NCBI RefSeq assembly: GCF_000422945.1 | Contig: NZ_AUHA01000006.1 | Span: 124,001-188,000 of the forward strand | Reading direction: 5' to 3' | Length of the DNA stretch: 64,000 bases | Source of the DNA: Daejeonella oryzae DSM 19973 | GTDB taxonomy: Bacteria > Bacteroidota > Bacteroidia > Sphingobacteriales > Sphingobacteriaceae | In this document: in pieces, positions 1 to 8,767 of the stretch | Numbering within the stretch: the first letter of the stretch is position 1 | How the letters are laid out: each line of letters starts with the position of its first letter | Notes under the pieces: generated by a model | Database searches by the model: none | What the model was told of the DNA's origin: nothing | Seen by the model: the letters and a program-made list of their open reading frames with translations, nothing else | Translations under genes and position numbers: made by a program

Positions 1-1622
1 GGTTCCGGATGCTTAAAAGCCCATCTTTCTGCATACTGTTTAAAGGCGAAATCGAAAAGTTGACGACCCATTACCGTTTCCCTTAAAATATTTAAAGCGG
101 TGGCAGGTTTTGCGTATGCATTAGGTCCTAACTGAATTACTGATTCAGAATTACTCATGATCGGATCAAGCAATGATTTATCAGAAGACATATAATTTAC
201 AATGTCTCGTGGCTCGCCACGGCGTGAAGGATATTTTTCTTCCCATTCCTGCTCTGTTAAATATTGGCAAAAGGTATTCAAACCTTCGTCCATCCAGGTC
301 CACTGACGTTCATCAGAATTAATGATCATGGGAAAAAAGTTGTGGCCAACTTCATGAATAACAACTCCTACTAAACCATATTTAGTTTGTGCAGTGTAGG
401 TTCCGTCAGTTTCCGGTCTTGGGCCGTTAAAACAGATCATTGGGTATTCCATTCCACCAACAGGGCCGTTAATTGACCATGCAACAGGGTACGGATAGTT
501 AACCGTGTATCTTGAATAAACTTCTAATGTATGAGCAATAGCTTGAGTAGAAAATTTTTCCCATAATGGATTACCTTCTTTGGGATAAAGAGACATTGCC
601 AGAACATCCTTGTTTCCAACTTTCACATTCATGGCATCCCATATGAATTTACGGGAAGAAGCCCATGCAAAATCACGAACATTTTCTGCTTCGTAAACCC
701 ACGTTTTAGTTGATTTGGACTTGCTTTTCTCATTGGCAATAGCTTCATCCTGGGTTATAATTATGGTAGGGCTGGCGCTGTTTTTTACTTTGCTTAATCT
801 ATCTAACCAGGTTTTTTTCATAACCTGATTTGGATTTTGCAGGGTTCCGGTTGCCGCCACCACGTGATCTGAAGGAACAGTAATACTTACCTTGTAGTCT
901 CCAAACTCCAGAGCAAACTCTCCGGAACCCAGAAATTGCTTATTCTGCCATCCTGCCGCATCGTTATAAACCGCTAGTCTCGGAAAGAACTGCGCCATTT
1001 CATACAGGTAATTTTTATCGGCTTCAAAATATTCGTAGCCGCTTCTGCCACCGTGAGTTTTACAGTTATTAATATTGTAAGACCAGTCTACAGAGAAAAC
1101 AAATTTTTCTTTAGATTTTAAGGGGCGGGGGAGGTCAACACGCATCATCGTTTTATTGATGCTGTATTTTAAACCATTTCCACTTGCATCTTTAATGCTC
1201 TTAATTTTATAGCCACCCTGAAACTGTTCTCGGTTAAAAACTTCCAGAGCTTTAAAATCCATAGCTGCACCAATAGTTCTGTTATTGGCAGTTTCTGTTA
1301 AATAGGTGTCAGATCCGGGACTAAATAAATTTTGATCAACCTGCAGCCAGAGGTAGGGTAAGGCATCAGGCGAATTATTGATATAAGTTATTGTTTCAGA
1401 ACCTGATAAACTTTGGTTCTCATCATCAAGAACAACACTAATATTGTAGTTTACTTTTTGCTGCCAATACTCATGGCCCGGCGCCCCTGACGCGGTACGG
1501 TAGTTGTTAGGTGTAGGAAGTACTTCTCCTAATTGCTGAAATTGATTCTGACCGTAATCGGTTTGAGCCAATGCCGCAGTTGAGAAAAATACTGCTGAGG
1601 TAATTAATAGTATTCTTTTCAT
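1..1622 (-). CDS. M1 family metallopeptidase (aminopeptidase N-like), 3' end outside the window
   Basis: Secreted zinc aminopeptidase; only about the first 540 codons lie in the window, because the frame runs off position 1 without a stop. It starts at an ATG (1620-1622) followed by a typical signal peptide ending in ALA-QT. The zinc site HEVGH is at residues 423-427 (342-356), and the third ligand Glu446 in WTWMDEGLNTF lies 18 residues on, exactly the M1 HEXXH-x18-E spacing. The substrate-anchoring exopeptidase motif, usually GAMEN, reads GGMEYP here, as in a Bacteroidota branch of M1. It therefore probably trims peptides in the periplasm or outside the cell. It is divergent from the TPR gene, with about 100 bp of shared promoter region. 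Family certain; substrate preference unknown. Confidence 0.93.
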   Translation of the reverse strand, partial: MKRILLITSAVFFSTAALAQTDYGQNQFQQLGEVLPTPNNYRTASGAPGHEYWQQKVNYNISVVLDDENQSLSGSETITYINNSPDALPYLWLQVDQNLFSPGSDTYLTETANNRTIGAAMDFKALEVFNREQFQGGYKIKSIKDASGNGLKYSINKTMMRVDLPRPLKSKEKFVFSVDWSYNINNCKTHGGRSGYEYFEADKNYLYEMAQFFPRLAVYNDAAGWQNKQFLGSGEFALEFGDYKVSITVPSDHVVAATGTLQNPNQVMKKTWLDRLSKVKNSASPTIIITQDEAIANEKSKSKSTKTWVYEAENVRDFAWASSRKFIWDAMNVKVGNKDVLAMSLYPKEGNPLWEKFSTQAIAHTLEVYSRYTVNYPYPVAWSINGPVGGMEYPMICFNGPRPETDGTYTAQTKYGLVGVVIHEVGHNFFPMIINSDERQWTWMDEGLNTFCQYLTEQEWEEKYPSRRGEPRDIVNYMSSDKSLLDPIMSNSESVIQLGPNAYAKPATALNILRETVMGRQLFDFAFKQYAERWAFKHPE

Positions 1623-1700
1623 GTATTGAGTTTAGTTGAATGGCTAAAAGTACTACATTCAGAAATAATACTAACTTCACGCCGTTTATAAATACGATAT

Positions 1701-1708
1701 TAATTTTG
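1701..1708 (+). promoter_or_regulatory. -7 promoter box (TAATTTTG) for the TPR gene
   Basis: Matches the Bacteroidota sigma-A -7 consensus TANNTTTG and ends 16 nt before the ATG at 1725. I see no clear -33 TTG at the usual distance. Confidence 0.4.
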
Positions 1709-1724
1709 TTACACCTTTTTTCAA

Positions 1725-2339
1725 ATGAAAATTATTTTTAGTTTTTTCTGCCTGTTAACCTTAACCGGAATCGCCAGTGCCCAAAGTTCTTATCAAAAAG
1801 TAGGACAAAAAGCATTAATTGACGGTGATTTCAAAATGGCTGTCGCTAACCTTGAAAAGGCTATTGCAACAGATTCTAATGATGTAAATACACTTTACAT
1901 GTTGGGATATTCCTATTATCATTCATCAAATTATCCAAAAGCCGTAAGTACGTTTAACAGATTAATTTCATTGCGTCCGAATGAAAATAGTGCATACTAT
2001 TACAGAGGGAAGGCCAGAAATATAATGGCTAAAGAATCAAAGAATATTTCTAATTCTGATCGTGAGAAATTGTTGCTTGGCTCTATAAGAGATTTTTCAA
2101 AGGCAATTCAGTTAGACGAAAATGATATTAAGCTTTACCAGAATCGTGCACTTGCTTATCGCGATTACGGAGTGCTTAAAGCGCAGAAAATTCCCGGCTT
2201 TTATGATAAGGGCAAAGCTATGCAGGCATTTAAAAGCTGTATAGTTGATTTCCAAAAAGTTTTAGATATAAACCCCGGCAGAAAAGATATCAGCTCTCAG
2301 CTGGAAGATGCCCGGAGTTATCTTGAAAATATCAAATAA
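1725..2339 (+). CDS. Secreted TPR-repeat protein
   Basis: Protein of 204 residues with a signal peptide (about residues 1-19, cleavage near ASA-QSS) and about four tetratricopeptide helical pairs. Clear repeats begin near residues 21, 55 and 88 (motifs such as YYRGKARNIMA and LYQNRALAYRDYG). TPR proteins are protein-binding scaffolds; no enzymatic motif is present. It is probably periplasmic or outer-membrane associated. It stands alone, with a bidirectional terminator immediately after the stop codon. The partner and process cannot be read from the sequence. Confidence 0.85.
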   Translation: MKIIFSFFCLLTLTGIASAQSSYQKVGQKALIDGDFKMAVANLEKAIATDSNDVNTLYMLGYSYYHSSNYPKAVSTFNRLISLRPNENSAYYYRGKARNIMAKESKNISNSDREKLLLGSIRDFSKAIQLDENDIKLYQNRALAYRDYGVLKAQKIPGFYDKGKAMQAFKSCIVDFQKVLDINPGRKDISSQLEDARSYLENIK

Positions 2340-2369
2340 AAAAAACCGGATTAATAATCCGGTTTTTTT
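2338..2369. terminator. Bidirectional intrinsic terminator
   Basis: A stem CCGGATT/AATCCGG (2346-2352 with 2356-2362) has a 3-nt loop, an A-run on the left and seven Ts on the right. It sits between the convergent TPR gene and the lipoprotein gene and can serve both. Confidence 0.85.
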
Positions 2370-2382
2370 GTTAATTCTAATG

Positions 2383-2910
2383 CTATTTTAAATTTCCCTG
2401 TATAAAATAGCGGTTATTTCCAATAATCAGCACATTTTGTGTTTTATGTATCTGATACAAAGAATCTGGAAAATAAATTAGTTTTTCGGTTGACTGGTAT
2501 AATCTGTTGATCGTTTTATTTTGAATTTCGACCTGTTTTATAAATCCATCTTTATCTTTCCTGATCCGTAATTCACGCGTACGTAAGCTGGTGTCAGTTG
2601 CTGTATACAAAGTATTCAACCCATCAACTCTTATTTTATAGCTGTCATTCCAGGCAGGCTTATTAATATCTGACTCAATAAAAAGGCTTAATTCATTTTC
2701 CCAGTTTATGTCACGTATATCTTTGGTCTGACTGACGTTGTTTCTTGAAACGATTTTTGTTACTACCGGATTTGATTTCTGTAATCGTTTCACTTCTTTT
2801 TCAAAAAACTCTTTTACCTCAAAGTAAGAACCGGTTTTTTTGGTAGTCTGTTTATTTTGTGAACAGGAGAAAAGAGATGCGGCGCATAAGAAAACAATAA
2901 AATATCTCAT
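2383..2910 (-). CDS. Hypothetical lipoprotein, 175 aa
   Basis: A short hydrophobic leader ends in a lipobox LFSC with Cys16, so the product should be a lipid-anchored envelope protein. The rest is polar with alternating beta-like stretches and has no motif that I recognise. Its ATG overlaps the gpmI stop codon by one base (position 2910, TAATG), so it is translationally coupled to gpmI, probably as a positional rather than functional partner. It is followed by the bidirectional terminator at 2338-2369. No function assigned. Confidence 0.8.
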   Translation of the reverse strand: MRYFIVFLCAASLFSCSQNKQTTKKTGSYFEVKEFFEKEVKRLQKSNPVVTKIVSRNNVSQTKDIRDINWENELSLFIESDINKPAWNDSYKIRVDGLNTLYTATDTSLRTRELRIRKDKDGFIKQVEIQNKTINRLYQSTEKLIYFPDSLYQIHKTQNVLIIGNNRYFIQGNLK

Positions 2911-4430
2911 TACGAAACTAAAACGTTACCGGTCATGGTTACAGGTACAGGAATATTCATCAGTGTAAGAATAGTAGGAGCAACATCTCCCAGCTTTCCA
3001 TCTTTTATATGATGATAATCTTTGTCTATTAGGATGCAGGGAACCAGATTCGTGGTATGAGCTGTGTTTGGAGATCCATCGCTGTTAATCATATAATCTG
3101 CATTGCCATGATCGGCAAGAATAATGAATGAATACCCATTAGCTATTCCACATTCTACAACTGATCTCAAGCATCCGTCAACGGTTTCAACTGCTTTTAC
3201 AACTGCTTCGAAAACACCGGTATGTCCAACCATATCAGGATTAGCAAAATTCAGACATACAAAATCAGGCCATCCATTTATCAGTTCGGGGCAGATGGCA
3301 TCTCTGATTCCTTCGGCGCTCATCTCAGGCTTTAGATCATAAGTGGCTACTTTGGGAGAGGGAATCATGATTCGCCTCTCCTGAATAAATTCTTTCTCCC
3401 GTCCTCCGGAAAAGAAAAATGTTACATGCGGGTATTTTTCAGTTTCTGCAATGCGAATTTGGTTTTTATGATTCTGTTCCAGGATTTCGCCAAGAGTATT
3501 GTTCAGATCGTCCTTATCAAAAATTACATGAACATTTTTAAATGTATCATCATAATTGCTCATGGTAATGTACTCCAGAGCTAAAGGCTTCATATTATAT
3601 TCCGGAAATTCTTTCTGAGATAATGCAGTCGTAATTTCGCGGCCCCGATCTGTTCTGAAATTAAATGAGATCACCACATCGCCTTCTTCAATTTTAGCTA
3701 CAGGCTCGCCGTTTAAATCAGTTTTAACTATCGGCAGGATAAATTCATCTGTTACATCCTCATCATAAGATTTTTGAATGGAGGTAGCAATGTCAAACGT
3801 TTTCTCACCCTGACCATTTACTAATAAGTCATACGCTTTTTTGATACGTTCCCATCGGTTATCCCTATCCATGGCATAATATCGGCCAATGGCGGAAGCT
3901 AATATTCCGGCAGAATGATTAAGATGGGATTGCAGTTCATTGATAAAAGTTAATCCCGAATTCGGATCCGTATCACGCCCGTCTAAAAAAGCATGGATAA
4001 AAACATTTTCTGCGTGGTTTGCCTGTGCGGCATCACAAAGTCCTTTTAAATGATTGATATGGGAATGAACTCCGCCATCAGAAACCAGACCGATAAAATG
4101 AATTTTTTTATTATTCTTTTTAGCGTAAGAAAATGCCTGAGTTAATACGGGATGAGTATAAAATTCTTTATCAATAACCGCCTTGTTAATGCGCCCAAGT
4201 TCCTGGTAAACAATTCGACCAGCACCCAGGTTCATATGTCCTACTTCAGAATTTCCCATTTGGCCTGCAGGTAATCCAACCGCTTCACCGGATGCCTGGA
4301 GAGTGGAATTTGGGTAATTTGCGATTAAATAATCGAAGAATGGTGTATTTGCAACCGAGATTGCATCAGATCGGTCGTGTTTACCGTAACCCCAACCATC
4401 TAAAATAAGTAATATTGCTTTTTTGTCCAT
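2910..4430 (-). CDS. gpmI: 2,3-bisphosphoglycerate-independent phosphoglycerate mutase
   Basis: Cytoplasmic glycolytic enzyme interconverting 3- and 2-phosphoglycerate with two Mn ions and a phosphoserine intermediate. Alkaline-phosphatase-fold motifs are all present: LILDGWGYG near the N terminus, GNSEVGHMNLGAGR carrying the nucleophilic Ser, IHAFLDGRDTDP, FNFRTDRGREI, and LADHGNAD with TAHTTNLVP near the C terminus. About 506 residues, normal for the family. An in-frame ATG three codons upstream (4439) is less likely, because the TATATTTG promoter box (4437-4444) overlaps it; I therefore use the ATG at 4430. The downstream lipoprotein gene overlaps by one base. Confidence 0.97.
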   Translation of the reverse strand: MDKKAILLILDGWGYGKHDRSDAISVANTPFFDYLIANYPNSTLQASGEAVGLPAGQMGNSEVGHMNLGAGRIVYQELGRINKAVIDKEFYTHPVLTQAFSYAKKNNKKIHFIGLVSDGGVHSHINHLKGLCDAAQANHAENVFIHAFLDGRDTDPNSGLTFINELQSHLNHSAGILASAIGRYYAMDRDNRWERIKKAYDLLVNGQGEKTFDIATSIQKSYDEDVTDEFILPIVKTDLNGEPVAKIEEGDVVISFNFRTDRGREITTALSQKEFPEYNMKPLALEYITMSNYDDTFKNVHVIFDKDDLNNTLGEILEQNHKNQIRIAETEKYPHVTFFFSGGREKEFIQERRIMIPSPKVATYDLKPEMSAEGIRDAICPELINGWPDFVCLNFANPDMVGHTGVFEAVVKAVETVDGCLRSVVECGIANGYSFIILADHGNADYMINSDGSPNTAHTTNLVPCILIDKDYHHIKDGKLGDVAPTILTLMNIPVPVTMTGNVLVS

Positions 4431-4436
4431 TAAATG

Positions 4437-4444
4437 CAAATATA
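4437..4444 (-). promoter_or_regulatory. -7 promoter box (TATATTTG) of gpmI
   Basis: Perfect TANNTTTG on the minus strand, ending only 6 nt before the chosen gpmI ATG. This predicts a leaderless or nearly leaderless transcript and argues against the ATG at 4439. No convincing -33 element is visible. Confidence 0.45.
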
Positions 4445-4512
4445 CACTGCATGTTTCATATTGTTTATTTTTTCAGATAACATGGCATAATTTTCGCTTT
4501 CTTTTATAAGTT

Positions 4513-4917
4513 ATGAAATTAAAATTTTTTTACCTTCTTTTATTTAGTTTCTGCTTAATATCTACAGTTAAAGCACAGGATGCTGATGTAACGGTTAAAG
4601 AAGTAACAGGTTATTTAAAGTCATCCAATACCGCTGAACTTGCTAAGAATTTCGCTTCTACCATAGAGCTGATCATCTTATCAGAAGAGGATGTATATTC
4701 TAAAATACAGGCAGAAATTATCTTAAAAGATTTTTTTTCCAAACACCAGCCTATATCCGCCAAAGTTATCCATTTGCTGGATTCCAATCCCAATTACCGC
4801 TTTGCGGTTGTTTCCCTCAAAACTGAAAATGGAAATTTTCGCATCAGCTATTCTTTAAAAGATACAGGTGGTCAGTATTTAATTACCGATATGCGTATTG
4901 AATTAGAGAAAGAATAA
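4513..4917 (+). CDS. DUF4783 family secreted protein
   Basis: Small 134-residue protein with a cleavable signal peptide ending VKA-QDA, followed by an NTF2-like alpha+beta domain (helices with many Leu/Ile, then strands such as NYRFAVVSLKTENG and FRISYSLKD). This matches the DUF4783 proteins found beside nadC in many Bacteroidota. The function is unknown; it is probably periplasmic. nadC follows 44 bp downstream with its own -7 box, so the two are neighbours rather than strictly one operon. Confidence 0.85.
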   Translation: MKLKFFYLLLFSFCLISTVKAQDADVTVKEVTGYLKSSNTAELAKNFASTIELIILSEEDVYSKIQAEIILKDFFSKHQPISAKVIHLLDSNPNYRFAVVSLKTENGNFRISYSLKDTGGQYLITDMRIELEKE

Positions 4918-4938
4918 ATGATGTTTCAGAAGTATTAT

Positions 4939-4946
4939 TACTTTTG
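4939..4946 (+). promoter_or_regulatory. -7 promoter box (TACTTTTG) of nadC
   Basis: Perfect TANNTTTG ending 15 nt before the ATG at 4962. It overlaps a possible TTG start at 4944, which makes that upstream start unlikely. Confidence 0.45.
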
Positions 4947-4961
4947 AAATCGAAGCATATT

Positions 4962-5816
4962 ATGGATTTAAACACCTTTTCAATTCAATCATTTGTCAGT
5001 CAGGCCTTAAAGGAAGATGTGGGAAATGGTGATCATACCTCTCTTTCAACCATTCCTGCCGGAAAGCAGGGAAAAGCGAAACTCCTTATAAAAGAAGACG
5101 GAATTATAGCGGGAGTTGACGTAGCTCTGGAAATTTTCAAAATAGTTGATTCTGCTTTAGTAGTCGATGTTTTAATTGCTGATGGTTCTGCAGTTAAAAA
5201 TACTGATATTGCTTTTTACGTAACCGGCAGTGTACATTCTATTTTAATTGCCGAGCGATTGGTTTTAAATACCATGCAGCGTATGAGCGGTATCGCCACT
5301 GTAACCCATCAAATTGTTGATAAATTAAAAGATACCGATACTAAAGTTTTAGATACACGTAAAACCACCCCTAACTTACGTTTCCTCGAAAAATTAGCTG
5401 TAAAAATTGGCGGTGGAGTAAATCATCGTTTTGGTTTATATGATATGATCCTGATTAAGGACAATCATGTAGATTATGCCGGAGGAATCAGGAAAGCTAT
5501 TGAGGCATCACGTAAATATCTTGAACAAAATAATTTAAATATTCCCGTAGAAATTGAGGTGCGAAATCTGACCGAACTGAATGAAGTTTTAGAGACAGGG
5601 CAGGTTGATCGGATTATGCTTGATAATTTTTCTTTTTCAAATCTGAAAGAGGCCGTTAAAATAATTAATAATAGATTTAAGACTGAGGCTTCCGGAGGAA
5701 TTACTGCAGATAATGTACTGGAATATGCATTGTGCGGAGTAGACTTTGTATCCATGGGTGCATTAACTCATTCTGTTAAGAGTCTGGACATGAGCTTAAA
5801 AGCCGTGAAAGAATAA
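4962..5816 (+). CDS. nadC: Nicotinate-nucleotide pyrophosphorylase (carboxylating)
   Basis: Quinolinate phosphoribosyltransferase: converts quinolinate and PRPP to nicotinate mononucleotide in de novo NAD synthesis. Diagnostic segments are EDVGNGDHTS near the N terminus, LNTMQRMSGIAT, DTRKTTPNLR, KIGGGVNHRFGLYDMILIKDNH, and the C-terminal barrel segment ASGGIT with GVDFVSMGALTHS. It has 284 residues from the ATG at 4962, which is the family length. I prefer this start over the in-frame TTG at 4944 because a -7 box covers the latter. Neither nadA nor nadB is in the window. Confidence 0.97.
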   Translation: MDLNTFSIQSFVSQALKEDVGNGDHTSLSTIPAGKQGKAKLLIKEDGIIAGVDVALEIFKIVDSALVVDVLIADGSAVKNTDIAFYVTGSVHSILIAERLVLNTMQRMSGIATVTHQIVDKLKDTDTKVLDTRKTTPNLRFLEKLAVKIGGGVNHRFGLYDMILIKDNHVDYAGGIRKAIEASRKYLEQNNLNIPVEIEVRNLTELNEVLETGQVDRIMLDNFSFSNLKEAVKIINNRFKTEASGGITADNVLEYALCGVDFVSMGALTHSVKSLDMSLKAVKE

Positions 5817-5870
5817 TTATAAATAATTCTAGTCTGTTCGGCTCGTGGTTTTTAGTAATATTGTACCCCG

Positions 5871-6518
5871 ATGATTTCAATATACTCGATTTCAGCATTA
5901 ATAGCAGCATACCTTTTCGGCTCCATTCCAACAGCCGTTTGGATTGGCCAGGCTTTTTATGGAATTGATGTAAGAGAATACGGAAGCGGGAATGCCGGCG
6001 CAACCAATACTTTTAGGGTTTTGGGTAAAAAGTCGGGAATGGCTGTAATGATTCTGGATATCTTAAAAGGATATACAGCTACTAATCTGGCTTATTTGAT
6101 TGGACTTTCGGTCACTGGTCCCCACAATTCTATACAGTTTGCAAATTATCAGCTTGCATTAGGCATTACCGCTGTTATGGGGCATCTGTTCCCCATATTT
6201 GCTGGTTTTAGGGGTGGTAAAGGGATAGCCACATTATTTGGAATGATATTGGCAGTACACTTTCCGGCAGCGATGCTTTGTGTTCTTGTATTTATTTTAG
6301 TGTTTTTGACTTCCAAATATGTATCCTTAAGTTCAATCCTTGCCGGATTCACTTTCCCCTTAAGTATCATATTTGTTTTTCAATCTCCAATTCGTTCTGT
6401 GGTATTATATGGTATGTGTATATGCGTTCTAATACTTGTAACTCATCAAAAAAATATTGAGCGATTAATTAAAGGCAAAGAATCCAAAGTAGATCTGTTC
6501 AAAAAGAAAGTAGGTTAA
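5871..6518 (+). CDS. plsY: Glycerol-3-phosphate acyltransferase PlsY
   Basis: Integral membrane acyltransferase transferring an acyl group from acyl-phosphate to glycerol-3-phosphate, the first step of phospholipid synthesis. The signature loops are present: SIPTAVWIG, GSGNAGATNTFRVLGKKSG and HLFPIFAGFRGGKGIAT. Five hydrophobic segments fit the family topology, and 215 residues is a normal length. It lies 54 bp downstream of nadC on the same strand and 24 bp upstream of the M48 protease. The gap from nadC contains TAATATTG near the start, a one-mismatch -7 box. Confidence 0.96.
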   Translation: MISIYSISALIAAYLFGSIPTAVWIGQAFYGIDVREYGSGNAGATNTFRVLGKKSGMAVMILDILKGYTATNLAYLIGLSVTGPHNSIQFANYQLALGITAVMGHLFPIFAGFRGGKGIATLFGMILAVHFPAAMLCVLVFILVFLTSKYVSLSSILAGFTFPLSIIFVFQSPIRSVVLYGMCICVLILVTHQKNIERLIKGKESKVDLFKKKVG

Positions 6519-6542
6519 TCAAAACTTAGTCAAAACAGATTT

Positions 6543-7346
6543 ATGAAAGCATTTAAATTTTTAGCAGTATTTGCAGTTTCGGCAGTACTAGTATCATGTT
6601 CCCAGGTTCCTCTAACAGGCAGAAGTCAATTAAGTCTGGTAAATGATGAAGCATTACAACAGGAAGCTGTTTCTGCTTATCGCGATTTTTTAAGAGATCC
6701 AAAAACTAAGGTAATAACTAATTCCGCAGATGCCCAGCGGGTTAAGAATGTTGGTTCCAAAATAGCCAGTGCCATTAACCGCTACATGCAGTCTAATGGA
6801 TATGGCGACAAATACAATTATAAGTACGAATTCAATTTAATTGAAAGCAAAGATATCAACGCATGGTGTATGCCAGGGGGGAAAGTTGCGGTTTATACCG
6901 GAATTTTACCTGTAACCCGCGACGATGCCGGACTAGCAACTGTTATGGGCCATGAAATTGCTCATGCAATTGCTCAGCACGCAGCAGAAAGATATTCTCA
7001 AATGACTGCAGCACAATTTGGCGGAGGTGTTATAGGTGCCGCAGCAGGCGGTCGTTCTGAAGGAACACAGCAGGTTTTAGGTCAGTTGTACGGAATTGGT
7101 GGTCAATTGGCTATTTTAAATTATTCCCGTAAACAGGAAACCGAAGCAGATCGTTTAGGTTTGGTATTTATGGCGATGGCAGGTTACAATCCGGATAATG
7201 CGGTATTGTTCTGGCAAAGGATGGCTGCTGCCAAACAAGGTGGTGGTGCTCCTCCGGAGTTTTTAAGTACGCACCCGAGTGATGCAACCCGCATTGCTCA
7301 GATTAAAAAAAATCTTCCGGAAGCCCGTCAGTATTATAAGAAATAA
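6543..7346 (+). CDS. M48 family metalloprotease, lipoprotein
   Basis: Envelope zinc protease of the BepA/LoiP (YcaL/YggG) type, involved in outer-membrane protein quality control in relatives. The N terminus is a lipoprotein signal with lipobox VSC (Cys19). The zinc site HEIAH is at residues 137-141, and the third ligand lies in ETEAD (199-203). There are no membrane segments beyond the leader, so this is the lipoprotein branch rather than HtpX. Its 267 residues end without a TPR domain, unlike BepA. It is the last gene of the forward run and is followed by a terminator. Confidence 0.93.
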   Translation: MKAFKFLAVFAVSAVLVSCSQVPLTGRSQLSLVNDEALQQEAVSAYRDFLRDPKTKVITNSADAQRVKNVGSKIASAINRYMQSNGYGDKYNYKYEFNLIESKDINAWCMPGGKVAVYTGILPVTRDDAGLATVMGHEIAHAIAQHAAERYSQMTAAQFGGGVIGAAAGGRSEGTQQVLGQLYGIGGQLAILNYSRKQETEADRLGLVFMAMAGYNPDNAVLFWQRMAAAKQGGGAPPEFLSTHPSDATRIAQIKKNLPEARQYYKK

Positions 7347-7367
7347 GAATAAACTATTATTGAAATT

Positions 7368-7413
7368 ATCCTGAATGAGAATCTTTAACCGGAGAATCGT
7401 TCAGGATTTTTTT
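7368..7413 (+). terminator. Intrinsic terminator after the M48 gene
   Basis: ATCCTGAA (7368-7375) pairs with TTCAGGAT (7400-7407), with partial further pairing inside, and is followed by a run of Ts to 7413. It separates the forward M48 gene from the convergent pabB. Confidence 0.75.
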
Positions 7414-7428
7414 ATGGGTCATTATTTA

Positions 7429-8706
7429 CTATTCAGCTTTTAAAACGCTGAAAATAGCTTCGGCTTTCAACAGACATTCCTGATATTCTTTTCCTGCATC
7501 AGAATCAATTGTGATGGCACTCCCGGCCTGAAAAGAGAGATATCCGGATTCCGAATTATATAAAATGGTTCTGATTACAACGTTAAAGTCAAAATCTCCA
7601 TTCTCGTTAAAGTATCCGGCGGCACCCGAATAAATTCCTCTTTTAGTTTCCTCGTATTTTTCAATCAGCTCCATAGCTCTGATTTTGGGAGCTCCTGTCA
7701 TTGATCCCATAGGGAATGTATTACGGATGATATGTGCATTTGACAGACCTTCCGCTGCTTCACAAACAACCGTAGAGATCATTTGATGAACCTGCTTAAA
7801 ACTGTATATCCCAAATAACTCCTCTACTTTAACAGAACCGGATTTTGCACTTTTTGTAAGATCATTTCTAACCAGATCAACAATCATTACATTTTCAGAA
7901 AGTTCTTTTTCATTTGACAGCAATTCTTTTATTGCCAGTAAATCATTTTCTGTATTTGAATGACGTTTTGCAGTTCCTTTTATCGGTTGAGATATCAATT
8001 TATTTTTCTTTCTGCTAAGAAAGCGTTCAGGAGTAGCAGAAATTATGTACTGTTCACCAATTTTAAAGAAGCTGGAAAATGGAGTAGGAGATATGCTGTT
8101 TAATTTAATGAAACTGTTAACAGGATTTAAAGTCTTGCTTTCAGCGTAAAATTCCTGGCAAAAATTGAGCTCATAAATATCTCCTTTTTGAATATGGCCC
8201 TTAATCATTTCCACCTTATTCAGATACTTCTCCTTGCTGATCCGGTATTTGACCTGACTGTTAAAGTTTGTTTTAAGGGAAGTTGGAATTTCTGTTCTAT
8301 GAATGTGATCCCAAACTGCTTTGGGGTCTGAAGAAATAATTGTTACTTTGTTTGCTTTAATTAAAATCCTGCATTTTGGTACAAAGAAGTACATTTCCGG
8401 AAAATGTAGGAAATCGGGGTTTTCTGATTTTAAATTTTCAATTTCATTTTTCAGATCGTAAGAAAAGAAACCCGGCACAAAACCTTGATTTTCCTGTAGA
8501 AATAATTGAAGTTTATCAAAACCGGCACCTTTAGAAATTTTTAATTCTGTTTGAGCTCCCGCTGCGATACAAACATCAAAAGCTGAGTATGGATCTGTAA
8601 AATTATTGGAATCGAAATAACAGCAACTGTCAGAATGGGCTGCCCATAACAGGGCCTGTGTTTTAAACTTATCCAGATCAGTTATTTGAAATACTTGCGT
8701 ATGCAA
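7429..8706 (-). CDS. pabB: Aminodeoxychorismate synthase component I
   Basis: Chorismate-utilising enzyme making 4-amino-4-deoxychorismate for folate. The chorismate-binding fold is shown by SATPERFLS, IVDLVRNDL, HQMISTVV and FPMGSMTGAPK. The active-site motif reads PIKGT; Lys here is the mark of PabB, where anthranilate synthase TrpE has PIAGT. The 425 residues include a divergent N-terminal subdomain. The start must be the TTG at 8704-8706 (or an even rarer codon), because an in-frame TAA lies two codons upstream and no ATG follows before the conserved region. The glutaminase subunit PabA is not nearby. A 33-bp palindrome separates it from purA. Confidence 0.92.
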   Translation of the reverse strand: MHTQVFQITDLDKFKTQALLWAAHSDSCCYFDSNNFTDPYSAFDVCIAAGAQTELKISKGAGFDKLQLFLQENQGFVPGFFSYDLKNEIENLKSENPDFLHFPEMYFFVPKCRILIKANKVTIISSDPKAVWDHIHRTEIPTSLKTNFNSQVKYRISKEKYLNKVEMIKGHIQKGDIYELNFCQEFYAESKTLNPVNSFIKLNSISPTPFSSFFKIGEQYIISATPERFLSRKKNKLISQPIKGTAKRHSNTENDLLAIKELLSNEKELSENVMIVDLVRNDLTKSAKSGSVKVEELFGIYSFKQVHQMISTVVCEAAEGLSNAHIIRNTFPMGSMTGAPKIRAMELIEKYEETKRGIYSGAAGYFNENGDFDFNVVIRTILYNSESGYLSFQAGSAITIDSDAGKEYQECLLKAEAIFSVLKAE

Positions 8707-8728
8707 AATTTAAGATTTTAATTACATG

Positions 8729-8761
8729 AGGTTTCCCATAATTTTAAATTATGGGAAACCT
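8729..8761 (-). terminator. 33-bp perfect palindrome between purA and pabB, probable purA terminator
   Basis: Two 16-nt arms (8729-8744 and 8746-8761) are exact reverse complements around a single base. It begins 7 nt beyond the purA stop codon and ends 23 nt before pabB. No T-run follows on the minus strand, so termination is likely but not certain; it could also be a processing site or an operator. Confidence 0.5.
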
Positions 8762-8767
8762 ATGATT

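Noticed and set aside
3124-3342. Forward frame inside gpmI
   Set aside because: It is the opposite strand of a conserved coding region, with no domain and no promoter.
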